Origin: Clarkia xantiana subsp. parviflora
Lineage: Eukaryota; Streptophyta; Magnoliopsida; Myrtales; Onagraceae
Assembly (NCBI GenBank): GCA_036873135.1
Contig: JAPTYO010000013.1
Span: forward strand, 23,433,901 to 23,497,900
DNA: 64,000 nt
Reading direction: 5' to 3'
Numbering within the stretch: the first letter of the stretch is position 1; each line of letters starts with the position of its first letter. Made by a program: the position numbers and the translations under genes. Below, piece by piece: positions 36,991-48,400 of this stretch. Under the pieces are notes generated by a model that searched no databases, was not told the DNA's origin, and saw nothing but the letters and a program-made list of their open reading frames with translations.

Positions 36991-38210
36991 CTAATTTAAA
37001 CATGTATCCCCTAAGAGTAGTTATCGTACTCTTGGTTCGAATACTTGTTTAATCCGCAAATTAATGTCGCATGATGATAATTTTCACCTCGTTATCATTC
37101 CTTTTAGCTTTTATGGCGTCGTGTTTGACCAATTTTGTTGGAACATAGTTCTACATTGATGTGAGTCAACTGCTTTTCATCTCATAAGGAACGTTGGTCG
37201 TTGAGCTCTAACATTATGTTTTTAAAACATGCCAGTTGAAGTGTGTTATCGATATGAGTGTCTTTCCAAACTACTCGTTCAACGCATTTAGAAGGAGAGT
37301 CTTTTTACCCACACCATTCTTTTCATTTGCTAATTCATCTTAAAGACTTATCCATCTCTGAACTGTGCATTGGGTTTTCGCCTTATGCGCCAGTTGATAC
37401 TTTACGAGTCTGTGGTAGCTTGTGAAGTATACCTCTTTTCGTCGTATAAGTATTAAATGAGTCATTCCCAAAAAGGAGGCAAATGAAAATTTCGACATTC
37501 ATTCATTAAAACACTTCATCATTAAATTTGTACTCTAAAACGATGTGTTCCTTTTTTCGAGGTACACGCGCCTGTGGCGTCTATTCCAGGTTTATCCCAT
37601 GGTATAAATCGTTTCGTTTCCAAAATTCAATTTAATTTAATCTAATCAGTGTCACACATGTTCATCATTATAGAATTTGTCATATAATGGAGTACTAACA
37701 AATAAGAAAGAGTTAAATCGATTCGCTCTTAGAACTACGCAATCGATGGATATTAATTGTATTTCGATCTTCACGTCATTAGATGAAGGAGAGTGAGCAT
37801 ATTTGTTTGATCCAACCAATTGCACTCGGTGGATATCTCGGTTTTAACTTCGTTTCGGATCAGTCCCGTTTAATCGGGTCAATTAATTTTGACAAGTAGA
37901 TCTTGTTTCGAATCGAACATAAACTACTTTATTAAATAAATCTGAATCTCAATCAACAAAAATTCAAACGTTAAACAAAATTTGGAAATCCATCAACAAC
38001 AATAGTAAGGTCTCTGATCATATATTGAAGCTATAATGAAGGTAAGATAGACAAGCAGTCTCAACCACGTTCAGTATTTCACCTGAAAAGAATTCACAAG
38101 TGAATTTGATCAGATGTCCAGCATCATATAAAACGTATTTCAGTTCTATGTATGTGTGGCAAACGAATCGTACCTTTTATTGCACATGATAAACGGTGGT
38201 TTGTACTGGA
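36991..38210 (-). other. Copia D spacer between gag and RT
   Basis: No gene recognised over 1.2 kb. It aligns with the spacers of copia A (59065-60194) and C (50441-51519), for example at the GGCGTCGTGTTTGACC and TACTCCATTATATGAC-like blocks. Protease and integrase should lie here in a full copia element and are absent. Confidence 0.7.
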
Positions 38211-38843
38211 TCATCGTTTAGACTTTTTATTGCTAGGATTAGCCAAGCATTTCCGAAGACCATCGAATCTCTCATCGGTTGTCTCGGATTCTTTGAAGGT
38301 GTTTCCTTCTTCATGGTTGGCCTCGTATAGATCCACGATCCTCTTAATCGATGTGATCTGACGTGTGAGTCCATCATCGTTAGAAAACCATGAGAGAAGA
38401 AACATCTTCGTTACTTTCCGAGCTCTTGTCCATACGTCTATTTCGTCAACGGGATCATGAGCGGTTATAATATCGTCATCATTGCATAGAATACTGTAGT
38501 ATTCTTCCATGAGGTCTTTTGCTTTAGCAGTCTTTCCTCCACCGTAGCGAAGGTGTATGACACACCAAAGATGCAATGCGTTGCTTTCCATAAACTCTTT
38601 CTCCACTTCAACTGACAGTTTCGAGTAAATCAATTGTCGTGCTGTCCGATCTTTCCTCAACCTTTTCTTGCTGTTGTAGGGTTATGGTATTCCGTATTCG
38701 TCCGTCTCGATCCTCTTTTCTTTCAGATTGATTCGTTCATCAACATCCGTAGCAATAAGAATATCTTCTATACTGTCTTTCCATTCATCATAATTTGTAC
38801 CATCCGGATTGTGAGGTTCATAGAAGCGTACTAAATCAGCCAT
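38211..38843 (-). pseudogene. Copia D short gag-like protein (210 codons)
   Basis: ATG at 38843 and stop at 38211. The start has LVRFYEPHNPDGTNYDEWKD, resembling the N-terminal part of copia gag, followed after one nonsense codon (38682-38684) by ARQLIYSKLSVEVEKEF and ALHLWCVIHLRYGGGK, which match the gag pattern of an alanine-rich helix and LW..L..Y. It ends in a basic tail (SNKKSKR) with no zinc knuckle. Only about half the usual length of a copia gag. Copia A and C carry the same protein. Confidence 0.8.
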
Positions 38844-40322
38844 GAAAACTAACACATTCATAATCATGCATAATCAGGGAGAAAATAATTTTTTGAAAAA
38901 AGAATTGCATACATCGTATATCTATTAAGATGGAATATGACAAATAATGATTCATCAGCCATCTAAACCAACCGACCGCTAGTAAACCGAGGGAAGGGGG
39001 TTCGTGAAAGAGTTCACATTACCGTCGTGTTCAATCCAATAGATCAGTCTCTTAAAAACGGTTTTGTTCGCAAATTAACGAAATGGGATTTTTAAAATAA
39101 GCATACCCGATCTTGGCTTTCCCAAGGCCCTTTTGTATTTGAAAAACATTCTAATGAACTTATGCATGCATATACAATTCTACTTCACAAGCAAATCATC
39201 ATAGCAAGCCAAATTCATCATCCAAATCACACATCATGCATACGCGTCATGCGTCTAATGTTCGGAGGAACTCATGCTAGCACATAAATAATTCTACTTT
39301 CTAAGTAAACTATTACATGAGGCTACATCCTCAACATTCAAGCATACGTGACATACATGAAACTTCCACATCAAACATGCATATTTTGTGAATGACTTTT
39401 TTTTTTTTAAACATTTTAAAATATTAGGGGTTGACTTGGAATTCATGCTTACAATTAATCATGCGTGTTTCTAGACATGAATCCTAGGCAATCGCAACCA
39501 TCACAACATGTCTGTCCTAGTGCGTAAACCATATATTTAACCAGGGCTCTGCCCCCAACATCCAGCTAGCTTGACATAGTCAAGACGACATTTCTAATAA
39601 ATAAATGTGACGAAAAGTAAAAAATTGCAATTCTGCCGTCTAATTAATCCAGTCCCTAAATCATGCATTTTCGAGATCCATCCCCATAATCGAAACTAGG
39701 CATTAAGGTTTAATTAAAACGGGAAAATTTTAAACCTTCGAGCACTGTATAGACTCTTTAAAGTTCGAAAACATTTGGATTTTAAACTTGACCATCCAAA
39801 TTATTAATTGACTTGAATTCGATTTGAAAAATCAGGTTCGGTTCAATCAATTTCAGTTCAATCCGGTTCAGTTCGGTTCCATAAATCCGGTTTGGGTTCG
39901 GGCCTTTATTTAAAATCTGCTTCGGTCTAAACCGGTTCAATAAAATAGGATTTCGGTTCGGTTCAACACTCAAAACCGGTTCGGTTAGATCCACTTAGTT
40001 ACCCCGGTTCGACCCGACCCAACTAGGTCGAACAGATTAAGAAAACCCGGTTTTGTTTAATATGCTCCGGTTTTGCAAATTGGACTGGCCCACTAAACCC
40101 ATAGGGTTCGGCCAAAATAAATCTTGTGGGCTAAGTAGGGTTTTAAAGTCCACTAAAAAATATTAATTATGTAAAATAATTTCCAATATTGCATATATAT
40201 ATATATATATATATATTAAATTTCGGCTAGATCTATATATATATATATTTATTGCCAAGATTTTATCTTTAAGATGTAAATAAATCAACAATATATATAT
40301 ATACATATAAATTTCGGCCATA

Positions 40323-40369
<47 letters not shown>

Positions 40370-40920
40370 CAATATCTTTAATAGGAAATAAATATACTGA
40401 CAATATATTTTCTTAATCTTTTAGGTAATTAAATCTATCAATATATTTTTATCCCTATAAATTGGCTAGATATATTGATAGTTATAGATATTTATATATA
40501 TTAATGTGATCCTATCCATATATTTCCAATTATAGATATATTGTCACCTTTAATAAAAATTAAAATATGGTAAACAATATTAACCTATATTTCGGCAGAA
40601 ATATGTTAACTTGGGGCCTAAGAAATTAAAAAAATTTACCTAACAATTTCCTTAGGGTTCGGCCGAAACATGTATTGAAAATAAGTGGTTAAATTTCAAA
40701 GTAAAATTTTACTAAGATCTACTATCCAATGTTTGATTTTGATAAAAGTCACGTTTTTCTTGAATTTCAAGAACATCAAATTTTACTAAGAACATCATGA
40801 AAATTTCGGCACTAACAATTATAAAATTCGGAAATTTTAAATTTTCAATACTCAAAATTTCGGCCAACATGTTTAAAATCAAGAACATCAATTATTAAAA
40901 TCATGAACTCATAACACAAA
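38844..40920 (-). other. Copia D leader (untranslated)
   Basis: No gene seen in 2.1 kb. Holds the GGTTCGG-rich block (39800-40080), several TA repeats (40190-40215, 40290-40310, 40325-40367), AATTTCGGCC motifs and, near gag, the same blocks as the leaders of copia A and E. Long structured leaders are usual for such elements and may carry packaging signals. Confidence 0.7.
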
Positions 40921-40931
40921 CTCTGATACCA
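40921..40931 (-). other. Copia D primer-binding site
   Basis: Minus-strand TGGTATCAGAG, one base after the 5' LTR, is complementary to the 3' end of the initiator methionine tRNA, the usual primer of plant copia elements. Confidence 0.92.
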
Positions 40932-40932
40932 C

Positions 40933-41531
40933 TGTTGGATTACGGGGCTAAATACTACGGAAACATAAGCATGGTACATGCTAGTAATAACTATTACGCA
41001 GTGGATTATGCTCACATACCTTAATCGCTTTCCGTAGTCCCGAGATTTTGCTGAGTGAGTTCTCGATCCACCGGACGGAACCCGTAGATGTTCTTGTTAA
41101 GGAAGCCCTACGCGGTATAGTCTCCACAACAAAGCCTCTGATCAATTCTTGGCTTGGAAAGATCTCCGGAGTGTTTGCTCAAAGCAAATTGGCACACCCT
41201 TGGTGTAGGTATAGGTTCGGCCGAATATGTGTCTATAAGGAGGAGGGTTTTTCTCCCAAATCACCACAAATAAGGAATTTTGAAATTTCTCTAATAAAAT
41301 CCCTAACACTCCTTATTTATAGGATTAGCAAAGTGGACAAAAGTCCACTTTGCCCACTCCGATAATTCGGCCGGCCTAGTGTATAAGGGAAGCCCAATTT
41401 TGGGCCTCTCATTTCACTTGGGATTTTGGTCAAGCCAAATTTCCCTAATGTGACATTTACCCAATTGTCCAAAGTAACATATACATATTAATGGGCTTCC
41501 TTTTATGGCGCCCAATCACCATATGCTAACA
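40933..41531 (-). repeat. Copia D 5' LTR (599 bp)
   Basis: Bounded by TGTTAGCATATGG at 41531 and CCGTAATCCAACA at 40933 (minus strand), with canonical TG...CA ends. Internal CCTATAAATAAGGAG-like block (near 41310-41325) is a probable TATA region. Inserted in the Tat-2 LTR; AGTGC follows at 41532. Confidence 0.92.
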
Positions 41532-42090
41532 AGTGCCTGCCTTTTTCTGATTGGTGGAGAGGGACGATGTATCAGTAGATGACAAACAGGTCGTTACCTC
41601 ATCATTCCTTAGTGTTGAAGGTTTCTTCAACCAGGTGACAAACAGTTTGAAACATCAGTCTTACCTTGAGAGGAAGGTTTTCTTAGGTCTGAAGGTCGGC
41701 AAGCAGTTTCCTTAACTGGTACATCTTCCTTAGCAGTTTGCCAAGTTTCCTTGAGTCAGGAGGCGGCGAGTAGGTCACCAGCTGTCCCTTTCCTTAGGAG
41801 GAAGGGCTTCTGATAGTACTTGGTTGCCGACTCGATTCATACCTTTTAAGAGGGAGAATTTTAGAGTGGCTTTATCGCCATTCGTCTGGTATTGTCTTAA
41901 GAGTCGACATCCTTTTATATTTGTGTCGGCTATTTTCTTTCGTCTTCTCGTTCTGAACGTATGTGGTCGTCGACTTGTCTTCAAGGTTCCCGACTCAGAC
42001 GTTCCTGACTTACTAATAGCTTATCCTTAATAGTGGAAATCCAACAAATGTTGTCGACCCTTGTAGGGTTGCCTCGAATTATATCTAACA
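41532..42090 (-). repeat. Tat-2 3' LTR, inner fragment
   Basis: Ends on the plus strand with ATATCTAACA at 42090 (minus-strand start TGTTAGATAT), next to a purine tract. Contains degenerate versions of the 57-bp repeats seen in the Tat-1 LTR (CAGGT, GAAGGTTTC blocks). Confidence 0.85.
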
Positions 42091-42100
42091 CTTGCCCCCG
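42091..42100 (-). other. Tat-2 polypurine tract
   Basis: Minus-strand CGGGGGCAAG directly before the 3' LTR start TGTTAGAT; the expected primer of plus-strand DNA synthesis. Confidence 0.85.
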
Positions 42101-42227
42101 AGACATAAGTCATTAGTCTTTAAAATAAAGGGAAAGGGGTTATGTCGAGTACCTTTAATGATGAGAAGAGAACATCAACCTTTTGGTTCTTTTAGCCTAG
42201 ACTTTTGTTTTCTCTTGGCTTTTATAA

Positions 42228-43062
42228 AATCGAGGAGTCAGTTATAACTGATCTCTTTTTGTAGAGGCGACTTTCGGAAGCCGTGGGAGTCAGTATTATG
42301 GTTGATCTCCTGGATTGTCGCCGACTATATGGAATCGAGGAGTCAGTATTATGACTGATCTCCTTTGTAGAGGCGACTTTCGGAAGTCATGGGAGTCAGT
42401 ATTATGACTGATCTCTTGAATCGTCGCCGACTATTGACTGATCTCCTTTGTAGAGGCGAATTTTGTAAGTCGTGGGAGTCAGTATTATGACTGGTCTTCT
42501 GGATTGTCGCCGACTATATGGAGTCGAGGAGTCAGTATCCTGACTGATCTCCTTTGTAGAGGCGACTTTCGGAAGTCGTGGGAGTCATTATTATGACTGA
42601 TCTCCTGGATCGTCGCCGACTATATGGAGTTGAGGAGTTAGTATTATGACTGGTCTCCTTTGTAGAGGCGACTTTCGGAAGTCGTGGGAGTCAGTATTAT
42701 GATTGATCTCCTGGATCGTCACCGACCATATGGAGTCGAGGAGTCAGTATTATGACTGATCTCCTTTGTAGAGGCGACTTTCGGAAGTCGTGGGAGTCAG
42801 TATTATGACCGATCTCCTGGATGGTCGCCGACTATATGGAGTCGAGGATTCAGTATTATGACAGATGTCCTTTGTAGAGACGACTTTCAGAAGTCCTGGG
42901 AGTCAGTATTATGACTGATCTTCTGGATCGTCGCCGACTGTATGGAGTCGAGAAGTCAGTATTATGACTGATCTCCTTTGCAGAGGTGACTTTCAGATGT
43001 TGTGGGAGTCAGTATTATGAATGATCTCCTGGATCGTCGCCGTATATATGGAGTCGAGGAGT
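42228..43062. repeat. 106-bp tandem repeat in the Tat-2 3' untranslated region, about 8 copies
   Basis: The landmark GTAGAGGCGACTTTCGG recurs at 42261, 42367, 42450, 42556, 42662, 42768, 42874 and 42980: a 106-bp period with one shortened 83-bp unit. Each unit is itself two related halves of about 53 bp, both holding GGAGTCAGTATTATGACTGA. It lies between the integrase stop (43161) and the polypurine tract, where Tat-type elements are known to carry fast-changing tandem repeats. Confidence 0.93.
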
Positions 43063-43160
43063 CCTATGGACATATCAAGGAGAAAGAAATCACATCTTTA
43101 TTTATCACTTTATTGTAATGGAAACACATGAAAGGACTTTTAGACGTAGAATATCTTCTA

Positions 43161-44416
43161 TTATTCTGCATTAAAAGTCTTATTGAGGCGTTGCCCTTGT
43201 GGATCTTCTAATTTGTAGGCGTTGGGACATGGTATGTCGATGATGACGTAAGGACCTTCCCATTTTGGCACCATTTTTCCTCTTTGATCGGCAGCTAGAA
43301 ACTCATTTCTTCGTAGGACCTTCTCACCCAGAAAGAATTGGCGTCGTCCTACTATTCGGTTAAAATACCTGGAAGTGGAGAGCTTCAATCTTCCTTGGGT
43401 TTCTTCGGAGGCCCACCTACTTTCGTCGACTAGATCTAAGTTGATCTTTCTTTGTTTTTCATTCTGGTCGGCTCGATATGTGGCGACCCTTTGAGAGATA
43501 TTGGCTACCTCTATGGGCGAGACGGCTTCGAACACGTAGACCATACTGGAGGGGGTTTCGCCAGTGGCTCTTTTGGGTGTGGTTTTTAGCGCCCAGAGTA
43601 CTTGGTCCAGCTCCTCGACCCAATTTCCCTTGAGAGTGGAAACCTTCTTCCTTAGTCCATTCAGGATCGTTTTGTTTGCCGCCTCGACTTGTCCATTAGT
43701 TTGCGTATGATGGACGGAGCCGAAGCGATGGTTGATTAGCATCTCTTCTCAAAATTCGGCCAATTCGTCGCTGGCAAATTGGGGGTCATTATCGCTGATG
43801 AGGATTTTCTGAATTCCATATCGGTATATGATTTGTGCATGAATGAACTTTATCATTTGGAAAGTAGTTCTTGACGCCAAAGCTCTTGCTTCTATCCATT
43901 TAGAGAAGTAGTCGATGGCAACCACGATATGTGTTCGCTGACCTGTGGATTTGGGCAGAGGCCCTATGAAGTCGATTCCCCATTGTGTGAAGGGCCAAAC
44001 GCTCATCATATTCGTGAGTTCCGCAGGTGGCCTTGTTATTCTGGAGCATAAACTTGGCAGGCTGGGCAGGCTTGCACGAGCATTATTGCTTCTTTATGCA
44101 TTGTTGGCCAGTAGGATCCTTGTCGCAAAGCCTTCAATACCATAGTTTTGGCTCATTCGTGACACCCAACGTCGCCCTTATGCAAATCTTCCATTATCTT
44201 TTCAATTTGAGGGGCAGCTACACATCACAGATAAGGCGTAGAGTATCCTCTTTTGTAGAGGTATCCATCTAAGATTATAAATCGTCCCGCCATTCTCTGA
44301 ATTTTGGTTGCCTCGAGCGAGTCTTCTGGGAGGTTTCCCTGTTCCAGGTAGCTCTGGATGGGAGTAATCCATGAGTCGGGGGCTTGGATATTGAGAATTT
44401 CTTCCCTTGCTTCCAC
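43161..44416 (-). pseudogene. Tat-2 integrase
   Basis: Segments in order on the minus strand: N-terminal part (44416-44225, LDGYLYKRG), a zinc-binding H-H-C-C region (about 44205-44040, with DLHKGDVGCHE and ACPACQ) carrying stops, the core (44009-43749, WGIDFIGPLP and ISDNDPQF), then after a TGA the third acidic residue in NGQVEAANK (43742 onward) and a C-terminal domain with KWEGPYVI. D, D and E of the catalytic triad are all visible. Integrase inserts the cDNA into the chromosome; this copy has at least three stops. Confidence 0.9.
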
Positions 44417-44583
44417 AGCTGAATAGAGAGAATTTTCAATGAAGTGAGCCGGTGTAGGCGGAGTATTTCACAAAACGAACTTACTAAGGGCGTCAGCCTC
44501 TTGATTGTTTTCTCGAGGGATAACCTCTATTTGGAAATGAGGCATGTCTCGCACAAGTCGTCGCAGCTCTTCCGCATACTTCT

Positions 44584-44865
44584 TCATATTCTCTCCTTTG
44601 GCAACGTAGGTTCCATTTGTCTATTGACAATTAATTCGGAATCACATCGTACCTTTAAGTTGGCGGTTCCCATGCCTTTGGCTATGCGAAGGCATGTTAG
44701 CAGAGCCTCAAATTCTGCTTCATTATTGGTGGCTCGAAAGGTCAAGGCCAACGCGTATCGAAGTTGTTCCCCATCAGGTGGCGTCAATACTAGCCTTGCC
44801 CCACATCCTAAGGAGGAGGATGAACCGTCGGTATGCAGCAACCATGGCATAGTGTCGTTAGCCAC
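44584..44865 (-). pseudogene. Tat-2 second (archaeal-type) RNase H
   Basis: Contains LHTDGSSSSLGCGA, RATNNEAEFEALL and VRCDSELIVNRQ, the D, E and D motif order of an archaeal-type RNase H. It lies between the retroviral RNase H and integrase. That extra domain is a known mark of the Tat branch of plant gypsy elements, so it fixes the lineage. The frame stops soon after 44584. Confidence 0.88.
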
Positions 44866-45137
44866 GTTTTATGGCGTTGCTTTCACATGTTCTTCCTGTG
44901 GGAGAATGACGGGTTGGGCGTCTGGTGTCCCCGCATTTTCCGCGATAAAGTCGGCCAGCGCTTGGCCTTTGATCGCCTTTCGTGGCTCAAAGTGAATGCG
45001 AAATTCACTTAGTTCCACTACCCATTTAACCATTCTTTCTGAAATGTCGGACTTCTACAAGAGTTATTTCAGGGGTTGATTGGTGAGTACCGTGATTTCA
45101 TGGGCGTGGAAATAAGGCCGTAGTTTTCTCGCCGCTA

Positions 45138-46263
45138 TCAGTAGGGCATACAAATACTTCTCGATTTCCATGTAGTTTGCTTCGGCACGCCAAAAAGCTT
45201 GCTAACATAGTATACCGGAATTTGAATATTGCACGTCACTTTGATGAGTAGTGAGCTTACTGCCGCCGCGCTTACACTTAGATAGAGGAATAAGGGATCC
45301 TCTGGTAGCGGTTTTGCCAAAGGCGGGAAGCGAGTATAGGAGCTTCTTCAGCTGTTGGAAGGCTTCTTCACATTCTGGCGTCCACTCAAACTTCTTGTTT
45401 GCTCTTAGGATTTTAAAGAAATGGAGGGATTTATCGCCTGATCTCGCCAGGAATCTTCCCAGGGAGGCTGACTTTCCTTTGAGACTCTGTACCTCCCTAT
45501 GGTAGGTAGGCGAGGACATTTCTTCTATGGTGGTGACTTTCTCTGGGTTGGCTTCAATCCTTGTTTGGCTAACCATGAAGCCCATAAATTTTCCTAACTG
45601 AACACCAAAAGCACACTTAGTTGAATTTAGTCTTACTTGATGGCGTCGCATACAGGAAAACACCTCTTCTAGATCTTGGACATGGTCTTGGACCCTTTTT
45701 GTCTTCACCGGCGTGTCGTCAACATAGGCCTCCATGTTTCTTCCTATCATGGATTTGAAGAGCTTATTGACCATCCGTTGATAAGTGGCTCCAACGTTTA
45801 TCAAACAAAAAGGCATGACCTTATAGTGATAGATATCACTGTCGGCGTAAAAGACGGTGTGAGCCTCATCGTCGGGATGCATTTGTATTTAATTGTACCC
45901 AGAAGAGGCATCCATGAAGCTTAAGAGCACATGCCCTGAGGTAGCGTCGACGAGTTGATCGATCCTGGGTAGTGGATAGGAATCTTTGGGCATGCCTTGT
46001 TGAGATCTCGAAAATCTACACACATTCTCCATCTCGCGTTAGACTTCTTCACCAAGACTGGATTAGTGACCCGGGTTTGGAATCGTATTTCTTTCACGAA
46101 ACCAGCGTCGACTAATTTTCCAACCTCTTGGTGTATTTCCAACCTTTTGGCGTATTGCCGCCTTTTTCTTTGCTCCCATGGATCTTCTTCTTTGGGCTAT
46201 AGGCTTCACGACTTGATCTATTCTTAGTTCATGGGAGATGATGTCGGGACTTATCCCTGGCAT
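45138..46263 (-). pseudogene. Tat-2 reverse transcriptase and RNase H
   Basis: Frames 46263-46063, 46142-45921, 45882-45202 and 45320-45138 together cover the RT. Motifs: SPDIISHELRID, RWRMCVDFRDLNKACPK, YKVMPFCLINVGATYQRM, the catalytic MEAYVDDTPVKT, and GKFMGFMVSQ; then FEWTPECEEAFQQLK leads into RNase H. At least two frameshifts and a stop separate the parts, so this is an inactive polymerase. Confidence 0.92.
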
Positions 46264-46313
46264 GTCGCTAGGCTCCCAAGCAAATAATTCCTTATGCTCT
46301 TTAAGGAGGGAAA

Positions 46314-47511
46314 TTATCCTTTCCGACAGTTTGGAGGTAGAGCAATCCCGTTTTTAACCTTTTCGTCGTCACCTTCAATGGCGTCTTCCCTTAGTTCCTC
46401 CATGGGGGTTGGTCGTCCACCTTCCTCCCGAGGGTCCTCATCTATGACGATGGACAAACTTTCCCTTTTATTACGTCTTCTGAGGAGGTCGACGTAACAT
46501 TGTCGGGACATCTTTTGGTCACCCCATAGCTCTCCCATTCCATGATGAGTAGGGAATCTCATGACCTTATGGGCGGTAGAGGGAACGATGTAGTTGGAGT
46601 TTAGAGTCGTTCTCCCTAGTATGGCGTTGTATGCATTGATTTGGTAGACAACCACAAAGCACACCTTCAGTTGTAAGGCTTTCCATCCCTGACCCAAAGT
46701 AACGGGGACTCGGATTGCTCCTAAAGGATAAGTCGTTCTTCTCCAAATCTCACTAGTGGGGAAGTCACCTCTTGGAGGTCCTTCTTTTTGTATCCCATTG
46801 AGGCGGTGGCCTTGAAGGTGATTACATCAGCGGAACTCCCTCCGTCGACAAGTATTCTTTTTACTTCGAAATCATTCACCTGAGCTGTGATCACCATGTC
46901 TTCCTCATGGGGTTGTATTGCCTTGGTCAATTCATATGTGGAGAAGGTGATTTCCATTGGGTCTAAACCCCTTGGTCTCTTGTGAGTGCCTGATGAGGAA
47001 ACGCACTGGGGTGCGTAAGCGTCTCGATCAGCACTCGATTTGTCTCCATGCGCAAATCCTCCCGATAAAACATTGATGTCATTGTCTGGAGGGGTTCTCC
47101 ATCTTCGACCTTCATGGGCCCGACGACGGTGATGTCGTTGAATTTCTCTTTGCATAAACTCAAGCTCTCTTCTTGCGAGGAGGCAATCTTCTATGTTGTG
47201 CCCCTCTTCTTGGTGACTTTCAAAGTAGGAGAGGGAACGGCGGGTTCCCTCCGTCATTAGAAGTGATTCCAACCTCTATTGAGTTTTTCAAAATTCTCTT
47301 GAGGAAGCACCTCGGATGGACGAAATCTCACCTCGACCTCGGGGGGTCTCTTGTTGAGTGGAGCTATTCGCCCGAAATTGTTCTACCCTGATGTAGCGGG
47401 TCACTCTACGAATTAGATCTTCCCATCTCACAACAGGCTCCGTATATTGAGTGATGGAAGAGATTGAAATCGTGGTTCCAGTCCTCTGAAGAATGTGTGG
47501 ATGGCTTCTTC
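46314..47511 (-). pseudogene. Tat-2 gag C-terminus and aspartic protease
   Basis: From 47511 to about 47200 is the end of gag, including a zinc knuckle in which the first Cys is lost (YFESHQEEGHNIEDC). The linker has INVLSGGFAHGG-like residues, then the protease VDGGSSADVITF and, after a shift, YNAILGRTTLNSNYIVPS and GDQKMSRQCY (46697-46314), parallel to Tat-1. Gag is cut off at 47511 by the copia A insertion. Confidence 0.88.
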
Positions 47512-47799
47512 TGTTAGCATATGGTGATTGGATGTCGTAAATGGAAGCCCATTAATATGTATATGTTACCTGAGACAATTGGGTAAATGTCACATTAAGG
47601 AAATTGGGCTAGACCCAAATCCCAATTGACATGAGAGGCCCAAAATTGGGCCTCCCTTATACACTATGGCTGGTCGAATATTAGGTGTGGGCAAAGTGGA
47701 CTTTTGTCCACTTTGCTCCTCCTATAAATAGAGGGTGTTAGGGGTTTTATCATGTTAGATCATAATTCATCATTTGTGGTAATTTAAGAGAAAACCCTC
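47512..47799 (+). repeat. Copia A 5' LTR, first 288 bp
   Basis: Begins TGTTAGCATATGGTGATTGG and has the TATAAATAGAGGGTGTTAGG promoter block (about 47722). It stops at AAAACCCTC, where copia C begins; the 3' LTR of copia A continues there with CTCCCTAAC. Confidence 0.88.
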
Positions 47800-48400
47800 T
47801 GTTAGATCATGGGGAGTAATCACTACGGAAACTAAATCATGGTACATGCTAGTAATCGAAATTATGCAGTGGGAGATTTACACATACCTCTACAGTTAAC
47901 CGTAGACCCAAGATCTTTGCAGGAGAGATTTCACGATCCTCCGGTCGACAGGCGTAGAGTTCTTGTGAAGGAAGCCCTACGTGGTATATCCTCCACAGCA
48001 AAGCCTCTGATCGATTCTTGGCAATCGGACAGATCTTCGGAGTGTTTGCTCGAAGGCAAATTGGCACACCTTTGGTGTTGATGTATGGTGCGCCTGAATG
48101 TGGTGTTTCTGGGGGGGAGAGTTTTCTCTCAAATCACCACTTAAAGGGAATTGTGATTAACCCTAATAAAACCCCTAACTCCCCATATATATAGGAGGAG
48201 TAAAGTGGACAAAAGTCCACTTTACCACCCTCCTTATTTCGGCCGGCCAAGTTGCATAGGGAGGCCCAATTTTGGGCCTCTCATGTCAATTGGGATTTGG
48301 GTCTGGCCCAATGTCCTAATGTGACATATACCCAATTTACTTAGGTAACCTATACATATTCTGGGCTACCATTTACGGCGCCCATCACCATATGCTTACA
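47800..48400 (-). repeat. Copia C 3' LTR (601 bp)
   Basis: Minus strand TGTAAGCATATGG at 48400 to CCCCATGATCTAACA at 47800. The TATATATAGGAGGAG block near 48184-48200 (plus strand) corresponds to the TATA region of the other LTRs. Confidence 0.92.

Larger units (their letters stand above)
34337..41531 (-). mobile_element. Copia D: non-autonomous Ty1/copia element in the Tat-2 LTR
   Basis: Minus strand: 5' LTR 41531-40933, primer site 40931-40921, leader, short gag (38843-38211), spacer, RT/RNase H remnant (about 36990-35631), 1.1-kb 3' region, and a 3' LTR cut to 189 bp (34525-34337). No protease or integrase core. The two LTR pieces differ at roughly 21 of 188 positions by eye, so the insertion is old or the two ends come from different copies. 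The outer end of the 3' LTR and its target duplication are deleted. Confidence 0.85.
34217..47511 (-). mobile_element. Tat-2: Ty3/gypsy Tat-type element, split by copia D and truncated by copia A
   Basis: On the minus strand from high to low coordinates: gag end and protease (47511-46314), RT and RNase H (46263-45138), archaeal-type second RNase H (44865-44584), integrase (44416-43161), 3' untranslated region with a 106-bp tandem array, polypurine tract (42100-42091) and a 3' LTR split into 42090-41532 and 34336-34217. Copia D occupies 34337-41531. The 5' part of gag and the 5' LTR are absent because copia A is inserted at 47512; they should lie beyond 64000. Frameshifts and stops show that the copy is dead. 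Confidence 0.88.

Noticed and set aside
42228..43062. Origin of the 77-bp satellite from the 106-bp Tat-2 repeats
   Set aside because: Comparing units on both strands by eye I found no shared block longer than the short TCGCCG-type words.
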